64,000 bases of DNA, taken from positions 11,993,001 to 12,057,000 of the forward strand of contig CM020511.1 of assembly GCA_009823395.1 (NCBI GenBank). Reading direction: 5' to 3'. The DNA comes from Thamnaconus septentrionalis. Lineage: Eukaryota > Chordata > Actinopteri > Tetraodontiformes > Monacanthidae. The notes beneath the pieces were generated by a model. That model saw only the letters and a list, made by a program, of their open reading frames with translations, had not been told where the DNA came from and searched no databases. Numbering within the stretch: the first letter of the stretch is position 1; each line of letters begins with the position of its first letter. This document shows, one piece after another, positions 1-10,000 of this stretch. Position numbers and translations under genes: made by a program.

Positions 1-449
1 TCAGCGCCGGACGCAGTGAGGCACGCAGGCGCACGCACGGCAAGAAAACACACCAACACGCGCTTCACTTGAGACTCAAGCCAACTCGGTGGTTTCGTAT
101 TGTGATTTTCAAACTTCAGTCTGTGGACAGTCAGTCATTGAGTCAGTCAACTGCAGCAGCATCTCTTCTCATCGTCCCATCGTCATCCCAAAACCATTTA
201 ACCCAGGTGAAACTCAATCATCATTTCCTGGATATTGCCGCAGACAAACTGCTAAACTAATACAGCCTGGATCGGAAACAGTGGATCGGAGAATGTATGC
301 AACCAATTACGACCCTGATCCCAGTTTCCATCTTGAGGTTTTGCCATTTTCTGGTCATTTCCCCATTTACAATCCATGTTTCCTGCTTCCTGACTACAGC
401 ATTGGATTTGTGCACAAGCTTGTGATATTTATTGTTTACAACACAAACC
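1..449. other. Unique noncoding DNA, no gene seen
   Basis: I see no gene, repeat or RNA here. Open frames on both strands are short, have no family resemblance and overlap one another as chance frames do. The first 70 bases are CpG- and CGCA-rich. An in-frame stop at 423-425 closes the frame upstream of the small ORF that follows. Confidence 0.6.
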
Positions 450-581
450 ATGGCAGTTGTCAAAAGTGAGAAAAAGGCACCGCTGTGGCTTACGCTTGGC
501 TTGGTGCTGCTAACAACAATACTGTTGCTGCTGCCAGAATGTTTGTTTCCTTCCTTCGGGTCTTGGATTTTCCAGGCATAA
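450..581 (+). CDS. Small ORF, 43 aa, single hydrophobic segment (hypothetical)
   Basis: A complete 43-codon ORF begins in an optimal vertebrate start context (ACCATGG, A at -3 and G at +4), with an in-frame stop nine codons upstream and a TAA stop. The product starts MAVVKSEKKAP, a basic polar head, followed by an uninterrupted hydrophobic run of about 17 residues (LWLTLGLVLLTTILLLL, residues 12-28), then a short aromatic and proline-containing tail. That is the layout of a signal anchor, signal peptide or single-pass micropeptide. I recognise no family. No consensus donor (GTAAGT-like) lies close behind the hydrophobic segment, so a signal-peptide first exon is possible but unsupported. An AATAAA occurs about 475 bases downstream at 1056-1061, which is compatible with a short transcript but common by chance. 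CTG/CTT-rich DNA makes leucine runs easily, so this may be accidental. Confidence 0.22.
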   Translation: MAVVKSEKKAPLWLTLGLVLLTTILLLLPECLFPSFGSWIFQA

Positions 582-1638
582 AAAAAATTGGGTTTCTCCA
601 AACTGTCACGAGGTTGTTCTCTTTATTTCTAGATTTCTGAGACGCACACAAAAAACAGACACATCCAGACCAACGCAACCCTTCCACCTATCACGACCCG
701 CCCGCTCCGCCTACTTGTCCTCACTGATTTTCTTTTGCTCTTCCAATGAATATGGGAGCCAAATTTGTAATTAGGGCAGTTTACCAAGAGATCGTAATGT
801 GGTGGGCGGGAATCAGGCTTCCTGTTTGAGTCACCAGGGTGCTGAATCAGACAAAGTGGACTTTTGTTTTAATGGGCTCTCTTCAGGCTTGTGTGTTTTG
901 GTGGGATTTTAGTGCGGTTGGCCCTCGCCATCAATGAAAATATCTGAATAGCCTGTATTGCCGATCAAAACCTCAGAGGCCACCACACATCACCTAAAAG
1001 GTGACCACTGAATTTACTTATTAACTCGACTGCGGTTTGCTGAACAGCCCCGAACAATAAAAACCTCTCCGTCTTTCCTCTGTTCGCTTTTCAACTCATT
1101 CAGGCGTGTTTTCATTCGCTTTTTTTCTTTTTTTTTTTTTTTTAAAGTATTTTTTCCTGTTACAGACTGTGTGGCGCCAACGTCTGCCTCTGGCCAAGTC
1201 TGGCCTGCTCTCTGTTGACATGGCCTTGGTCAGAGGCGTTTTCGCAACACATCACATATGCGTAGGGGGAGAAAAAAGGAACATGGCTTCATGTTACTTA
1301 AATGTGAAAAAAAAATATTCTTCTTTTTTTTTTTAGAGCTGCAGAGCTTCTAGACAAATTAGCGTGCATTGAAACTTTGGGAAAGCTGATCATTTACTTC
1401 CACATCAGCAGCAGCTACATGTGTCTACAAGACAGTGATGAAAAAAAAAACATTTTATTTTTCTGTAATGACATGACTTTCTTTTTTCCCCTTGACATTT
1501 CATGTTAACTGCAGTGCAATGATTGCTTTTATCAAAAACGTGACACACTTTACAAATGATGAATTTCCATAATGTATTTCGAGGCACATTTACATTGTAT
1601 GTCGCATTGGAAAGGGTTTGGGGAAATAGTGTATTAGG
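582..1638. other. Unique noncoding DNA with poly-T tracts
   Basis: No gene seen. Contains poly-T runs around 1121-1143 and 1321-1335, an A run near 1441, and otherwise unremarkable mixed sequence. Confidence 0.6.
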
Positions 1639-1845
1639 CAAATGGACTGCACTCATAGAGGCTCTCACACATACACTGGTGCACCACTGGGCGGCTGCTG
1701 CCAGGCAAGTTGCTGCCAAGCCCATTGGGAGCAATTCAGTGTCGTGCCCAAGGACACTTACCGCATGTGGACAGTCCGAGCCAAGACTCCAACCACGGAC
1801 CCTTCGATCACTGGTCAGACTGCTTCTACTGAGCAGCAAATCAGG
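1639..1845 (-). repeat. SINE-like interspersed repeat, tRNA-related end to the right
   Basis: This stretch matches a very common fish repeat that I recognise by its ordered blocks: AAATGGACTGCACT at the left edge, a CACACATACACTGGTG segment, GCTGCTGCCAGGCAAG, a GGGAGCAATTCAGTGTC segment, then the hallmark TTGCCCAAGGACACTT, and finally an ACCACGGACCCTTCGATCACTGG / TACTGAGCAGC-type end. Read on the minus strand, the last part resembles a degenerate tRNA head (a box-B-like GTGGTTGGAGTC and a box-A-like GCTCAGTAGAAGC), so the element is probably inserted in minus orientation. It is diverged, and I find no target-site duplication. Open frames across it are repeat shadows. A shorter fragment of what looks like the same family lies at 37,430-37,515. 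Confidence 0.7.
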
Positions 1846-2940
1846 TGAATTTTGGTGACAGCTGGCTCTTTATTTGGCTGATTTGTAAAAATCTTCTGAC
1901 AGCGTAACCTTTTAGCCAACTCCTCCACTCACTGCAGACCACTGAAGGGCTCCTACACAATCCATAGAAATATGGAACTAACGCGACACCCTTTGAAGCT
2001 GCAGCCTCCCATGCTTGAAACTTCAGGAACTTTAAGAAGCAAAGTCTCCCTTTGAATTGCAGTGAATCAGTCTCAGATCAGAAACCGTAACCAAACACAT
2101 TTTTCTACACTCGCAGCAATGTGTATTGCAATATATATAAGGGACGACAGTGCCTTCTTCATAAAGTGTACGGTCTGGTAACCCCTGAACTCTGCTGGAC
2201 AAGCGGCCCCGCTACTGACTGCGAGACCTTGAAAAATATCTCAGCGGGGAGACTGCAGCTCGAAGATTAAGAGGCTTTTCCAGCCGGTGAGGAAGTGACT
2301 CACGATGCCATCGCTAAAGCGTAGGACGAGGTTCGCTTTCTCTTCCTGGGGTAAATAAGCTTCATCCTGAGCTGCGATTGCACCATTCTGCACCCCCCGT
2401 CCCCTCCAACCACCACCCGCTCCCATGAGTGTGAAGCTCATATGCGCGGCACTGTGGAATGAGAGGCACGCATCAACAAAGCCACCAGCTGTGACTGATT
2501 TCTATCCACGGGCAAATGCGTACGCAAAGGCAAATAGACACAGAGGCATTCTGTACCCCCCCCCTCCGCCGCCGCGATCTGACCCGGGCCAGGCGGCAGT
2601 GGTTTATTTGCAGCCCTGCCAAAATGGCATCGCTAAGATTATCCGACTCAACGGGGATCCACGTGGCTTGGCAGCGGATGCATAAACAACAGGAAATTTG
2701 GGGCTAAGTCAAAACACGCTTATCGCTCCCCTGCTAAGAGGGATTAGACCTCAGGAGAATAAATAAATAAATAGGAGGCCTCGTATACGTCGCTGCCGCT
2801 CCGCTTCCCATCGCTTGCCTTGCAGCAACAGCGTAACACTCTTCCCCCCCCCCTCCTTTTCCAGCGAGATGTTTACATATAGCGGCAAATAGTGGCCGTG
2901 CGGTGCCATGCTGTGCTAAATAAAGCCAATAAGGGTAGCT

Positions 2941-2948
2941 TGACGTCA
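2941..2948. promoter_or_regulatory. Perfect CRE (TGACGTCA)
   Basis: The full 8-bp palindromic cAMP-response element is present. A single site without a recognisable promoter around it is weak evidence of function; an 8-mer is expected about once per window by chance. Confidence 0.25.
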
Positions 2949-3097
2949 TCCCACGTTACTGGCAACACAATGAACCGTCAGACTGTAATGATGCCTCAGA
3001 GTCCTGGTACTCTCAATGTTGCTTATGTAACTTAAAAGAAAGAGGAGGGGGTTCGTCGTGTTTCACTTTTTCTTTTTTTTCACACTTTAGCATCAAC

Positions 3098-3122
3098 CTG
3101 GCCGGTGACTCAACCCGGCCAG
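3098..3122. repeat. Hairpin with AP-1 core in the loop
   Basis: Perfect 8-bp GC-rich inverted arms (CTGGCCGG and CCGGCCAG) surround a 9-base loop that contains TGACTCA, the AP-1 consensus. The structure is visible directly; any function is inference. Confidence 0.4.
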
Positions 3123-3912
3123 TGATCCAGAAACTATTAATTACACGGCTCAAAAAAATATTGACACTTTTTAATCAGATTATAGCAACCTGTCAGTCAG
3201 ACTTCTGGATATTGATCTGATCAGTTAAGTAGCAGAGGAGGTTGTTAATCAGTTTCAGCTGCTTGTTGTTAATGAGAAATACTATACTTTACATAGACTT
3301 TGCATATATTCTGTAATCAGTAGTTCTATTTGTTTTCTATGCTATTTCTGATGTGAATTTAGCGCGCTATCAGTCGTTGTGCCGTGCGGCACCCGACTAC
3401 AGCAGCTACCGTCGCCTTGGCTTTCACACCATCCATCCATCCATCAGTGTGTCTGCAGAACAGGTAATTCAGTCTCCGAGGCCTCTGAGGCAGACAGTCA
3501 TAACAAAACAAGCGGACAACTGCAAACCCACTTAAGCTTAATGGGTCGGCGTCACTGGAGGCTGCCAGCTGTGCTTCTGATCGCTGACCGACAGACAGAC
3601 AGACAGCGAGAGACTGAGAGCAGCAACAACAACCTGTGGCCATGAATGTTAATAAGGCTCTGTGTTGCATTCCGGAGCCTAATGAAATACGTCTGGGTGT
3701 CGCCGCCCTCTGCCCCGCTGTATGACAACTCCACGTATTGATGTATGGAGCACTACGCTGCGTTGCGCTCATCTGCCCTTATTAAATGCCAGAGCAGCAA
3801 TTCTGCGTCCCGGGTTTATGCAGCACTTTTGACCGATGGGCCTTTAAACTTCTCGGATGTCTCTGTATCAAAATGGGATGAGATGCTGTGGAGGGCGCAC
3901 AAGCACATGCAC

Positions 3913-3913
3913 A

Positions 3914-3968
<55 letters not shown>
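3913..3968. repeat. Microsatellite (CACG)14
   Basis: A tetranucleotide CACG array of 14 units with no interruption until GCATGCACATG. Frames on either strand encode alternating His/Thr/Ala/Arg or Cys/Val/Arg runs and are not genes. The CpG-rich unit is unusual because methylated CpG normally decays. Confidence 0.95.
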
Positions 3969-3969
<1 letters not shown>

Positions 3970-4465
3970 TGCACATGCCCACGCACAAGCAAATGCACAT
4001 AGGTGATAAAAAGCAATATACTCGGCTGAACTTCATTCTCTGGTGAACAGTTTACTAAAAGTGTTTGTCACTGCTTTGTGCACGAAAGCATCTTTTAAAT
4101 GTCAGCACTCGAGTCAGTTAAACAATACAGAGGAGCTGAAAAAAACTCTAACCTTTATCTACTTTATTTGTTTATTAGTTCAGCGTATTAAAAAGAACCG
4201 CATGCCTGCACCCCCACCGAGTGTGAGTCCGCTTTGCATTTCCCCATCGGCTATATATCTGGTTTTAGGTCCTATTTTATTCTGGACACATCTCCTGCTC
4301 AGCAAATTCAAATTCTCTTGCCTGTTAGTTTTGAATTTTTAAGACTCCCCCCCCTCAAAGTGTCTGGGCTACATTTTGTGTTTAGTTTTTTGTGCTTCAA
4401 AGCAGTGGAGGCAGAGAGAGGCAACTTCAAACTGGGCAGATAAAAAAAGATGGAAGATGGAAATC

Positions 4466-4470
4466 TGTGT

Positions 4471-4501
<31 letters not shown>
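4466..4501. repeat. Compound microsatellite (TG)10 plus G17
   Basis: Ten TG units run directly into a homopolymer of 17 G, then GCATGTGTGCGTGCGTG. Confidence 0.95.
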
Positions 4502-5344
4502 CATGTGTGCGTGCGTGTGAACAGGAAGGCCTTGTAATTTGAAATAATATTTTCTTTATCCTCTGGTTTCCTTTAGACGTTTGGTGACACAAGTGGCACT
4601 CAGTATCATTTTCAGTGACATGCATTTAACGTGAGTAATGCTTCATAATACGACTAATTGGGCCAACTAAAATTGTTGCTACAGAAACTGTTGTTTAAGT
4701 GCCAATTATTGCTGTATTAATTTGTTACAGCAAATCCTTGGTTTTAAAAAATAGGGGGCAGAGGGGAATAAAAGATTAGATGGTAAAATAATGCAATTGC
4801 CAGACTAGGGAAAACAAATTAAAAGTTCAATAAAATAATCCTGTTATTGACAGTAACTGCCTGTGGTGACCCCTGATGGAAAGAGCCAGAAATAAAAGAA
4901 GAGTCAGACCTCAATGAGCTGCTGCATCAGCCTATCCCATGAATGCATCAATCTATATTTTACCAAGTGTTGATAACAAACTTCCCATTGACGACACTGG
5001 CAAGAGAAGGTGGGGGAGGGGGGGGGGGGGTGCTTGGAAGTTGTAATTACGGAAAGGTTTGGTCCGTCACCTTCAGCAGAGGTTGATTAGATTCCTCCCC
5101 TAAAGAGCCCGCTGATAAATCAAACCTTTGCTAATTCCAATCAGGAAATTATATCGTCTGGTGCTGATAAAATTACAGCCACAGCCGTGTCTATGCTACT
5201 CACCACAGCAACCAGTGGGTTATGAGCTTTGGGTACATTTTCCTGAATGTGTTGCAACTAAACCTCAACAACTAAACCTGGGACAAATAGACTCATTTGT
5301 CCCATTTTGATCAGACCGACGAGAGGAAAACCAGAAGAGAAGTT
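4502..5344. other. AT-rich unique noncoding DNA
   Basis: No gene seen. Contains a G run at about 5020-5030 in a polypurine context. Frames are short and uninformative. Confidence 0.6.
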
Positions 5345-5664
5345 TTAAGGTCCAGAGTGTAAAATAATTAAGGAAGCCCGGTATTTAAGGTAGCCTCTCT
5401 GACAGCACATTTCGTATAGGGCACTGTCAGGCAGGCTTCCTTAAAAATGGTGGCGCAAGATGGCAGCGAACTAGGAGCAACACCCTTATTGCTCTATGTA
5501 TAGTCTTATATACATATAAGAGAACCGTTCCAAGGGTAGGAAAACCAGGCTACTTCTATTGTACTGAGTATACACTTTTACTAATGTAATTATGGGCAGT
5601 ATGTTAAGCTTTTACCAATGTAAAAATCATAAATCAAACCAAATTTTACACACCAGACCTTTAA
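5345..5664. mobile_element. MITE flanked by TTAA (nonautonomous DNA transposon)
   Basis: Both ends carry TTAA (5345-5348 and 5661-5664), directly followed and preceded by inverted copies of a short terminal repeat: GGTCCAGAGTGTAAAAT on the left and, read in reverse, AGGTCTGGTGTGTAAAAT on the right (14 of 17 aligned bases agree). The body carries the GATGGCAGC...CTATGTA...CATATAAG...AACC... blocks I associate with a widespread fish element whose ends read as TTAAAGGTCCAGTGTGTA. It has no coding capacity. TTAA target sites are typical of piggyBac and Kolobok superfamilies, and I cannot separate them by eye. A long imperfect hairpin lies near the left end and is listed separately. Confidence 0.75.
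5368..5444. repeat. 77-bp imperfect hairpin inside the MITE
   Basis: TTAAGGAAGCC at 5368-5378 is the exact reverse complement of GGCTTCCTTAA at 5434-5444. Inside these arms, GCCTCTCTGACAG pairs with CTGTCAGGCAGGC with two mismatches around an 18-base loop. The left arm carries about 14 extra unpaired bases. The fold is similar in size to a pre-miRNA stem-loop, but the large asymmetric bulge argues against efficient Drosha/Dicer processing. Confidence 0.5.
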
Positions 5665-6435
5665 AGATTTGCACTAGTATACTGATGAGGGCATGAGATC
5701 ATTTTTATCTGATTTAACAGATTTAAAAAGGAACAAACTTTCAGTTAAAGTGCACAATCAGCAAGTTGTACGACACCTGAGGAGGACATTTGTTTGCTAT
5801 CAAACACCAATTAAAACCGAGAAACTTTTCAGAAGAGCAACTGGGATGGACAAACGGACCAGATGATAAAAGGATAAAACAAGCGTCTTGAATGAAACGT
5901 CCGACCGTCTCAAAGCTGGAAGGACACCAGCGTGTGAAACGCCTCACCAGGTCCGGCGACCTTGGAGCGGAGCCCCGATGATTTCTCCATCGCTCGGCAG
6001 CAGCTGCCAACGATATCAGATGACTCAATTTTTTTTGATAAAAAAAAAAAAAGAAAGAAAGGGGCTATAAATCAACAGTTCAGCTTCTGCACACGGAGCC
6101 GTGGGGAGAGGCGGCTATTCATTTCCTAAAATGTATCATTATCACACGGCAACAGCCCACAGCCACGGCCTTTCACTTGACTAACAGAGGAATTATCTCG
6201 GCTGACATAAGGCGCTGAGGAAATACAGAACAAGAGGGGAGGTGGTGTGGGGGAGGCGGCGGTGGCGGCAAAAAAAAAAGAAAAAAATCAGAGCTTCATT
6301 AAGCGTCTGGCTCTGACTCCAGGGCACGTTTTTCTCTCCCTTGCATTCTGCTTCCCTGCATCTCGACTGGAAACGTCAGACGCAGACACGTAGGAGAGGA
6401 AGCCTGCCCCCTCTGTCCCCATCGTGGCAGTGCGC
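5665..6435. other. Unique noncoding DNA
   Basis: No gene seen. Holds an A-rich GAAAGAAAG patch around 6036-6060 and a purine-rich GGGGGAGGCGGCGG stretch at about 6236-6270, leading into the CpG-rich promoter-like block. Confidence 0.55.
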
Positions 6436-6476
6436 ATACACACACACACCTACAGACACACACACACACACACACC
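6436..6476. repeat. Interrupted (CA)n microsatellite
   Basis: CA array broken by CCTACAG in the middle and ending in a C run. Confidence 0.9.
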
Positions 6477-6479
6477 CCC

Positions 6480-7090
6480 GCCTGACTCTGCCGCTCGATC
6501 ACACAGCCTTCGGCGTTAAATTCAGTACGTATCCGCGGGGCCTTGGGACTGTATCCTTCAGCCTCCTCCTCCTCCTCCTCCTCCTCCTCCTCCTCCTCCT
6601 GCTCCTCCTCCTCCTCTCCTCCTCCCTCCCTTCCTCCCGCTCGTTGCTAGCCTCCGTGCCGCTCTCACGATCCCATTGGCCGAGCGCCGGCAACAGGCAC
6701 CGCCGCCATTGGCCCCGGCAGCGGTGGGGGAGGCGACGTCACGCCGCTGTGGCTCACAGAGATCCGAGCCGCGCTCGCGAGTATCGGCAGCTTCCAGCAG
6801 AGTCATGTTGGATCGTTAGAGGCAGGAGGGGGCAGGCAAGATGATACAGATGAAAAGCAAGAGTTTTAATTATCACGCTTATTGGAATCCCACGAATGCA
6901 TCTGATTTGTTGGGAGAGCAAAGCACGCAGGGAGATCTCTGGGCACAGAAAGGATTTTTTTCCCCTGACGTCCTGCTACAATAGACAGGAAGCCTTAGAT
7001 GGCAGAAGAGACAAAAACAAAACACCAAATTTGATTTAATCCATCAAATCTTTTTTAAGTTTGCTTTTTTTTGACAACAAGCCCCTGTGT
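6480..7090 (+). promoter_or_regulatory. CpG-rich promoter-like block with paired CCAAT boxes and CRE
   Basis: GC-rich and CpG-rich sequence containing two ATTGG motifs at 6675-6679 and 6708-6712 (CCAAT on the minus strand, 33 bp apart) and a GACGTCAC CRE-like site at 6735-6742. Paired NF-Y boxes about three helical turns apart with a nearby CRE are characteristic of real vertebrate promoters. Just downstream the composition drops to ordinary AT-richer DNA, as at the edge of a first exon. On the plus strand a consensus-like donor (CCCCTGT followed by GTAAGT) occurs at 7089-7094, which would allow a noncoding first exon of a few hundred bases, but GTAAGT alone is common by chance. No coding first exon is convincing: the ATG at 6841 opens a frame of about 48 codons without family resemblance. 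The strand is uncertain. Confidence 0.4.
6562..6637. repeat. (CTC)n pyrimidine tract
   Basis: About 13 perfect CTC units, one GCT interruption, more CTC units and a degenerate CCTCC tail. The frames through it encode poly-Leu or poly-Arg/Gly and are artefacts. All-pyrimidine tracts of this length beside CpG promoters can form triplex (H-) DNA. Confidence 0.95.
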
Positions 7091-10000
7091 AAGTCTAGGT
7101 GCTTTGAAATCTTTGCAGCTTTTTTCCACTTGTGTCGCCATTTGTTTGAGCCTACCTGCTGACACTGACAGAGTGACTGACTTCGTCATGTGTCCACTCA
7201 ATTAAAAGGTCAGGCTCCATTAAATAAAGTCTGCATTTTAAATATTCTTAAACTTGCAAGAAAGCCACTTACTCTGCCAATATTCAATTTCTGAAACCAT
7301 ATGGATCCATCTTCAAAGAAGGAAATAAAGAAAATAAAGGATGTGTTTTGCAGTGGGCTGCAACACAGGGCTAAATATGCTGTTTTCCGGCAAACAAAAC
7401 ACTGCAAAGCTGCTCCACTGAAGGCTGAGATGAAAATGGAAATATGAAAATGGGTATGATGTATGGCCTGTAATGTTACCTGTGCTTTTTGCAATACTGA
7501 GCAGGTTTCACCGAAAGCTCTGAGTTGCCACTATCACATTTAGCTGAGTTTCCCTACCTGTGATAAATCAAAAGCCAATCTTCCCCGGCTGCGGGACAAT
7601 GTCTCAGTCATAAACACGTCAGCTGTTGCCAAGCCTTCCTCCAGCCTCTCATAGTCTTTGGAGAAGCCGGATGAATGCACAACCCAGCATGGCCATAAAG
7701 GTTTACAATTAGATTTTACAATTATGGCTGAGTGACTCGTGCACAAAAAGACACTGAGGTGAGCGCGTCTTGACACTAAAGTCCCATCCGCCCTGGAGCA
7801 AAGAGGCCTGTGAGGTGGTATTTGGCTGGAGCACAGTGCTCTGATTGGATGCAAACTTTATTTAAAAAACAAAACAAAACAAAAACTCAGTGCTGGAAAC
7901 ATGTCTTTTGGCACAGAGATCCAGACCCAGTATGAAGAGGTCTACACGCCATCAACGCACCGTGACCTTGACAGTCTGAACCTTTGTTTTCCTGTTGACC
8001 TCTGACCCCTAAGAAGCATTGTAGAGGTGTCAAAAGAAAAAGAGGCAATTAAATGATGCACAACTACAACCATGACAAAACTGCTAATCAAACGGAATTT
8101 ATTGACAGCAGATAGAAAACATCATCTGAGCAACGCTGCTTTTTCCAAACTAATTTCTCCAAAACAACCGAAAAAAAGACTGATTCATTGCTTCTCGTCA
8201 CAGCACCGACCTTAAGGCGGAACAAAAATCACCTGTAACAGACTCCGTGCTGGAACCTCTAGCTGTTGGAAGATTGGCTCACAGATTGTGTCAGCCAGAC
8301 CTCTCATTTGCACATCTGCTCTTTGCATGATAGAGAGCAGCGGCTGGCTGGAGGCACCGACATCTGTCACCACTGGTGTCACTGGCACCGGCAGCGCAGG
8401 TCACACAAATCCTGCGCTCTTTTAAAGGGGACGTAATGCTAATGGGCTCACCATAAATCAGGCCGAGTGCTTGCGAGGCGAGTTTTAAATGCTTCCTCTC
8501 ACCTGCACTGACCCGCTAAGAATGCTCCACCTCTTTCCCACAGTCTCGGATGAACTTGTTCCCTCTCCCACTTTGTTCTAATCAGGCACAACAGTAGCCG
8601 GGCATCCTCCCTCCCTCGGTTCCCTCCCCTCCCTTACCCGTCCCTTCCTCTACTGTTCTGGCTCTGCAGCACCAGTTGGCAGGATGACTGGCTCAAGCTG
8701 GTCAACCTGATGCCCTTCTGCAGCCGGCACCATTGGAAGGACTTGGCACGATCTGCGGGTTCGGCTGAAATGTTCTGATTGCAGACATTAGCCTACTCGA
8801 GTGTAATGAAATTAAAGTGACGTAAAGCCGAGGCTGCTGTGAAACGGTTCTCGTCACCCTCCATAAACCCAACATGTTGTAATCTGCCACCGAACATCCC
8901 TGCGGTACCTCTGAGGGAAACTTTAGGCTACATTTACACTAGTCTGCACTCTCAGCGATTGTGAAGTGTTTTCTTGTGTGTTTTGTTTTTGGTCAGCGCA
9001 ACTACATCCTTTAGTGTGACGTGAGCCGACCTGTACAGAGTTTCTGGTGATATTTGAAAAAAAAAATAAAAATGCTTAGCCACAAGATAAAAATGTGTGT
9101 ATAGTGTACTGATTGTTTGTTGCTTAAGCCAACAAACATGGACAAGTTCCATCCAGGAATGATAAGGATAACATACTTAGGCACACGGTAATGCAAATAG
9201 TAATCTAAGAGACACTTCATTCGGCTGCTAAAGTTTAATTATCTCGTGGCTGCACATCAACTGTCTCGTAGCCATGCATTATTAATTTTTTTCTAAAAAG
9301 TCACCAGAGGGGTATCGCAGGGCCGTGAGTTGTGCCGAAAAAACCCACTTAATACGGCTGCGTTCACCCTTATCCACTCTGGGACCAGCGGTGGAGTCAT
9401 TGTGGAGTCTGTCCACAAGGAACTGAATAGCTACATTCTCAAAAAGAACCAGTGACGTAAGGAAAGTCAGAGGCCACGTCCGCGTCTCCAGACACAGTAA
9501 CAAGAACAAGAAGGAGGTGTTAGGAGAAAGAGCAGCCCCCTAAATTGAAAGCGACAGTTGCGACGGCGATGGCAAATGAAGACGGAGCCGCCAGGAGGTC
9601 TCTGGGCAGCTGTCAATCACATCAAGCCAGCTCACAACAAATCCAGATAGAAAGACAGAGCGTGCCAAGATGTAGCGTGCAGCCAAGGCTTTCCAGTAAA
9701 CATTAATAAATATTGATACTGTTCAAAACGATCGGGAGTCATGTATGGACCACTTTGAACACCACGTTTTTCAATTGGTCAGAGTGTGAGAAACGCCTTG
9801 GTTCAACAGGAAGTGTTTTCTAAATCAAAGTGGACCACATCAATCCAACAAGAAGCACCTCATCACTGATCCAAAATGATTTGCGAGTTTATGTGGGTGG
9901 GATCTACTGACAGGGGTTTTAAAAACGATCAAGCCGATCAATGGCTTGCGAGGGTGGAGCTGACTGTATCGTTGATGGATGTTGCTTTCTACGCCCTCTT

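Larger units (their letters stand above)
1846..3912. other. Unique noncoding DNA
   Basis: No gene seen. Holds a C-run at about 2557-2568 and 2846-2855, an (AAAT)n patch at 2758-2772, a perfect palindromic CRE at 2941-2948, a short hairpin at 3098-3122 and a (CCAT)4 patch at about 3429-3445. The stretch 2230-2450 is balanced in composition and could be a regulatory element, but nothing in it is diagnostic. Confidence 0.5.

Noticed and set aside
3429..3445. (CCAT)4 considered as the tail of an antisense SINE
   Set aside because: The sequence next to it lacks the GCGG/CAGCTGGGAT blocks that precede this tail in the family, so it is treated as a short tandem repeat only.
6341..6844. 167-codon plus-strand frame with a poly-Leu run
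   Set aside because: It results from CA and CTC simple repeats plus GC-rich promoter DNA. There is no family resemblance and the frame runs across the promoter elements.
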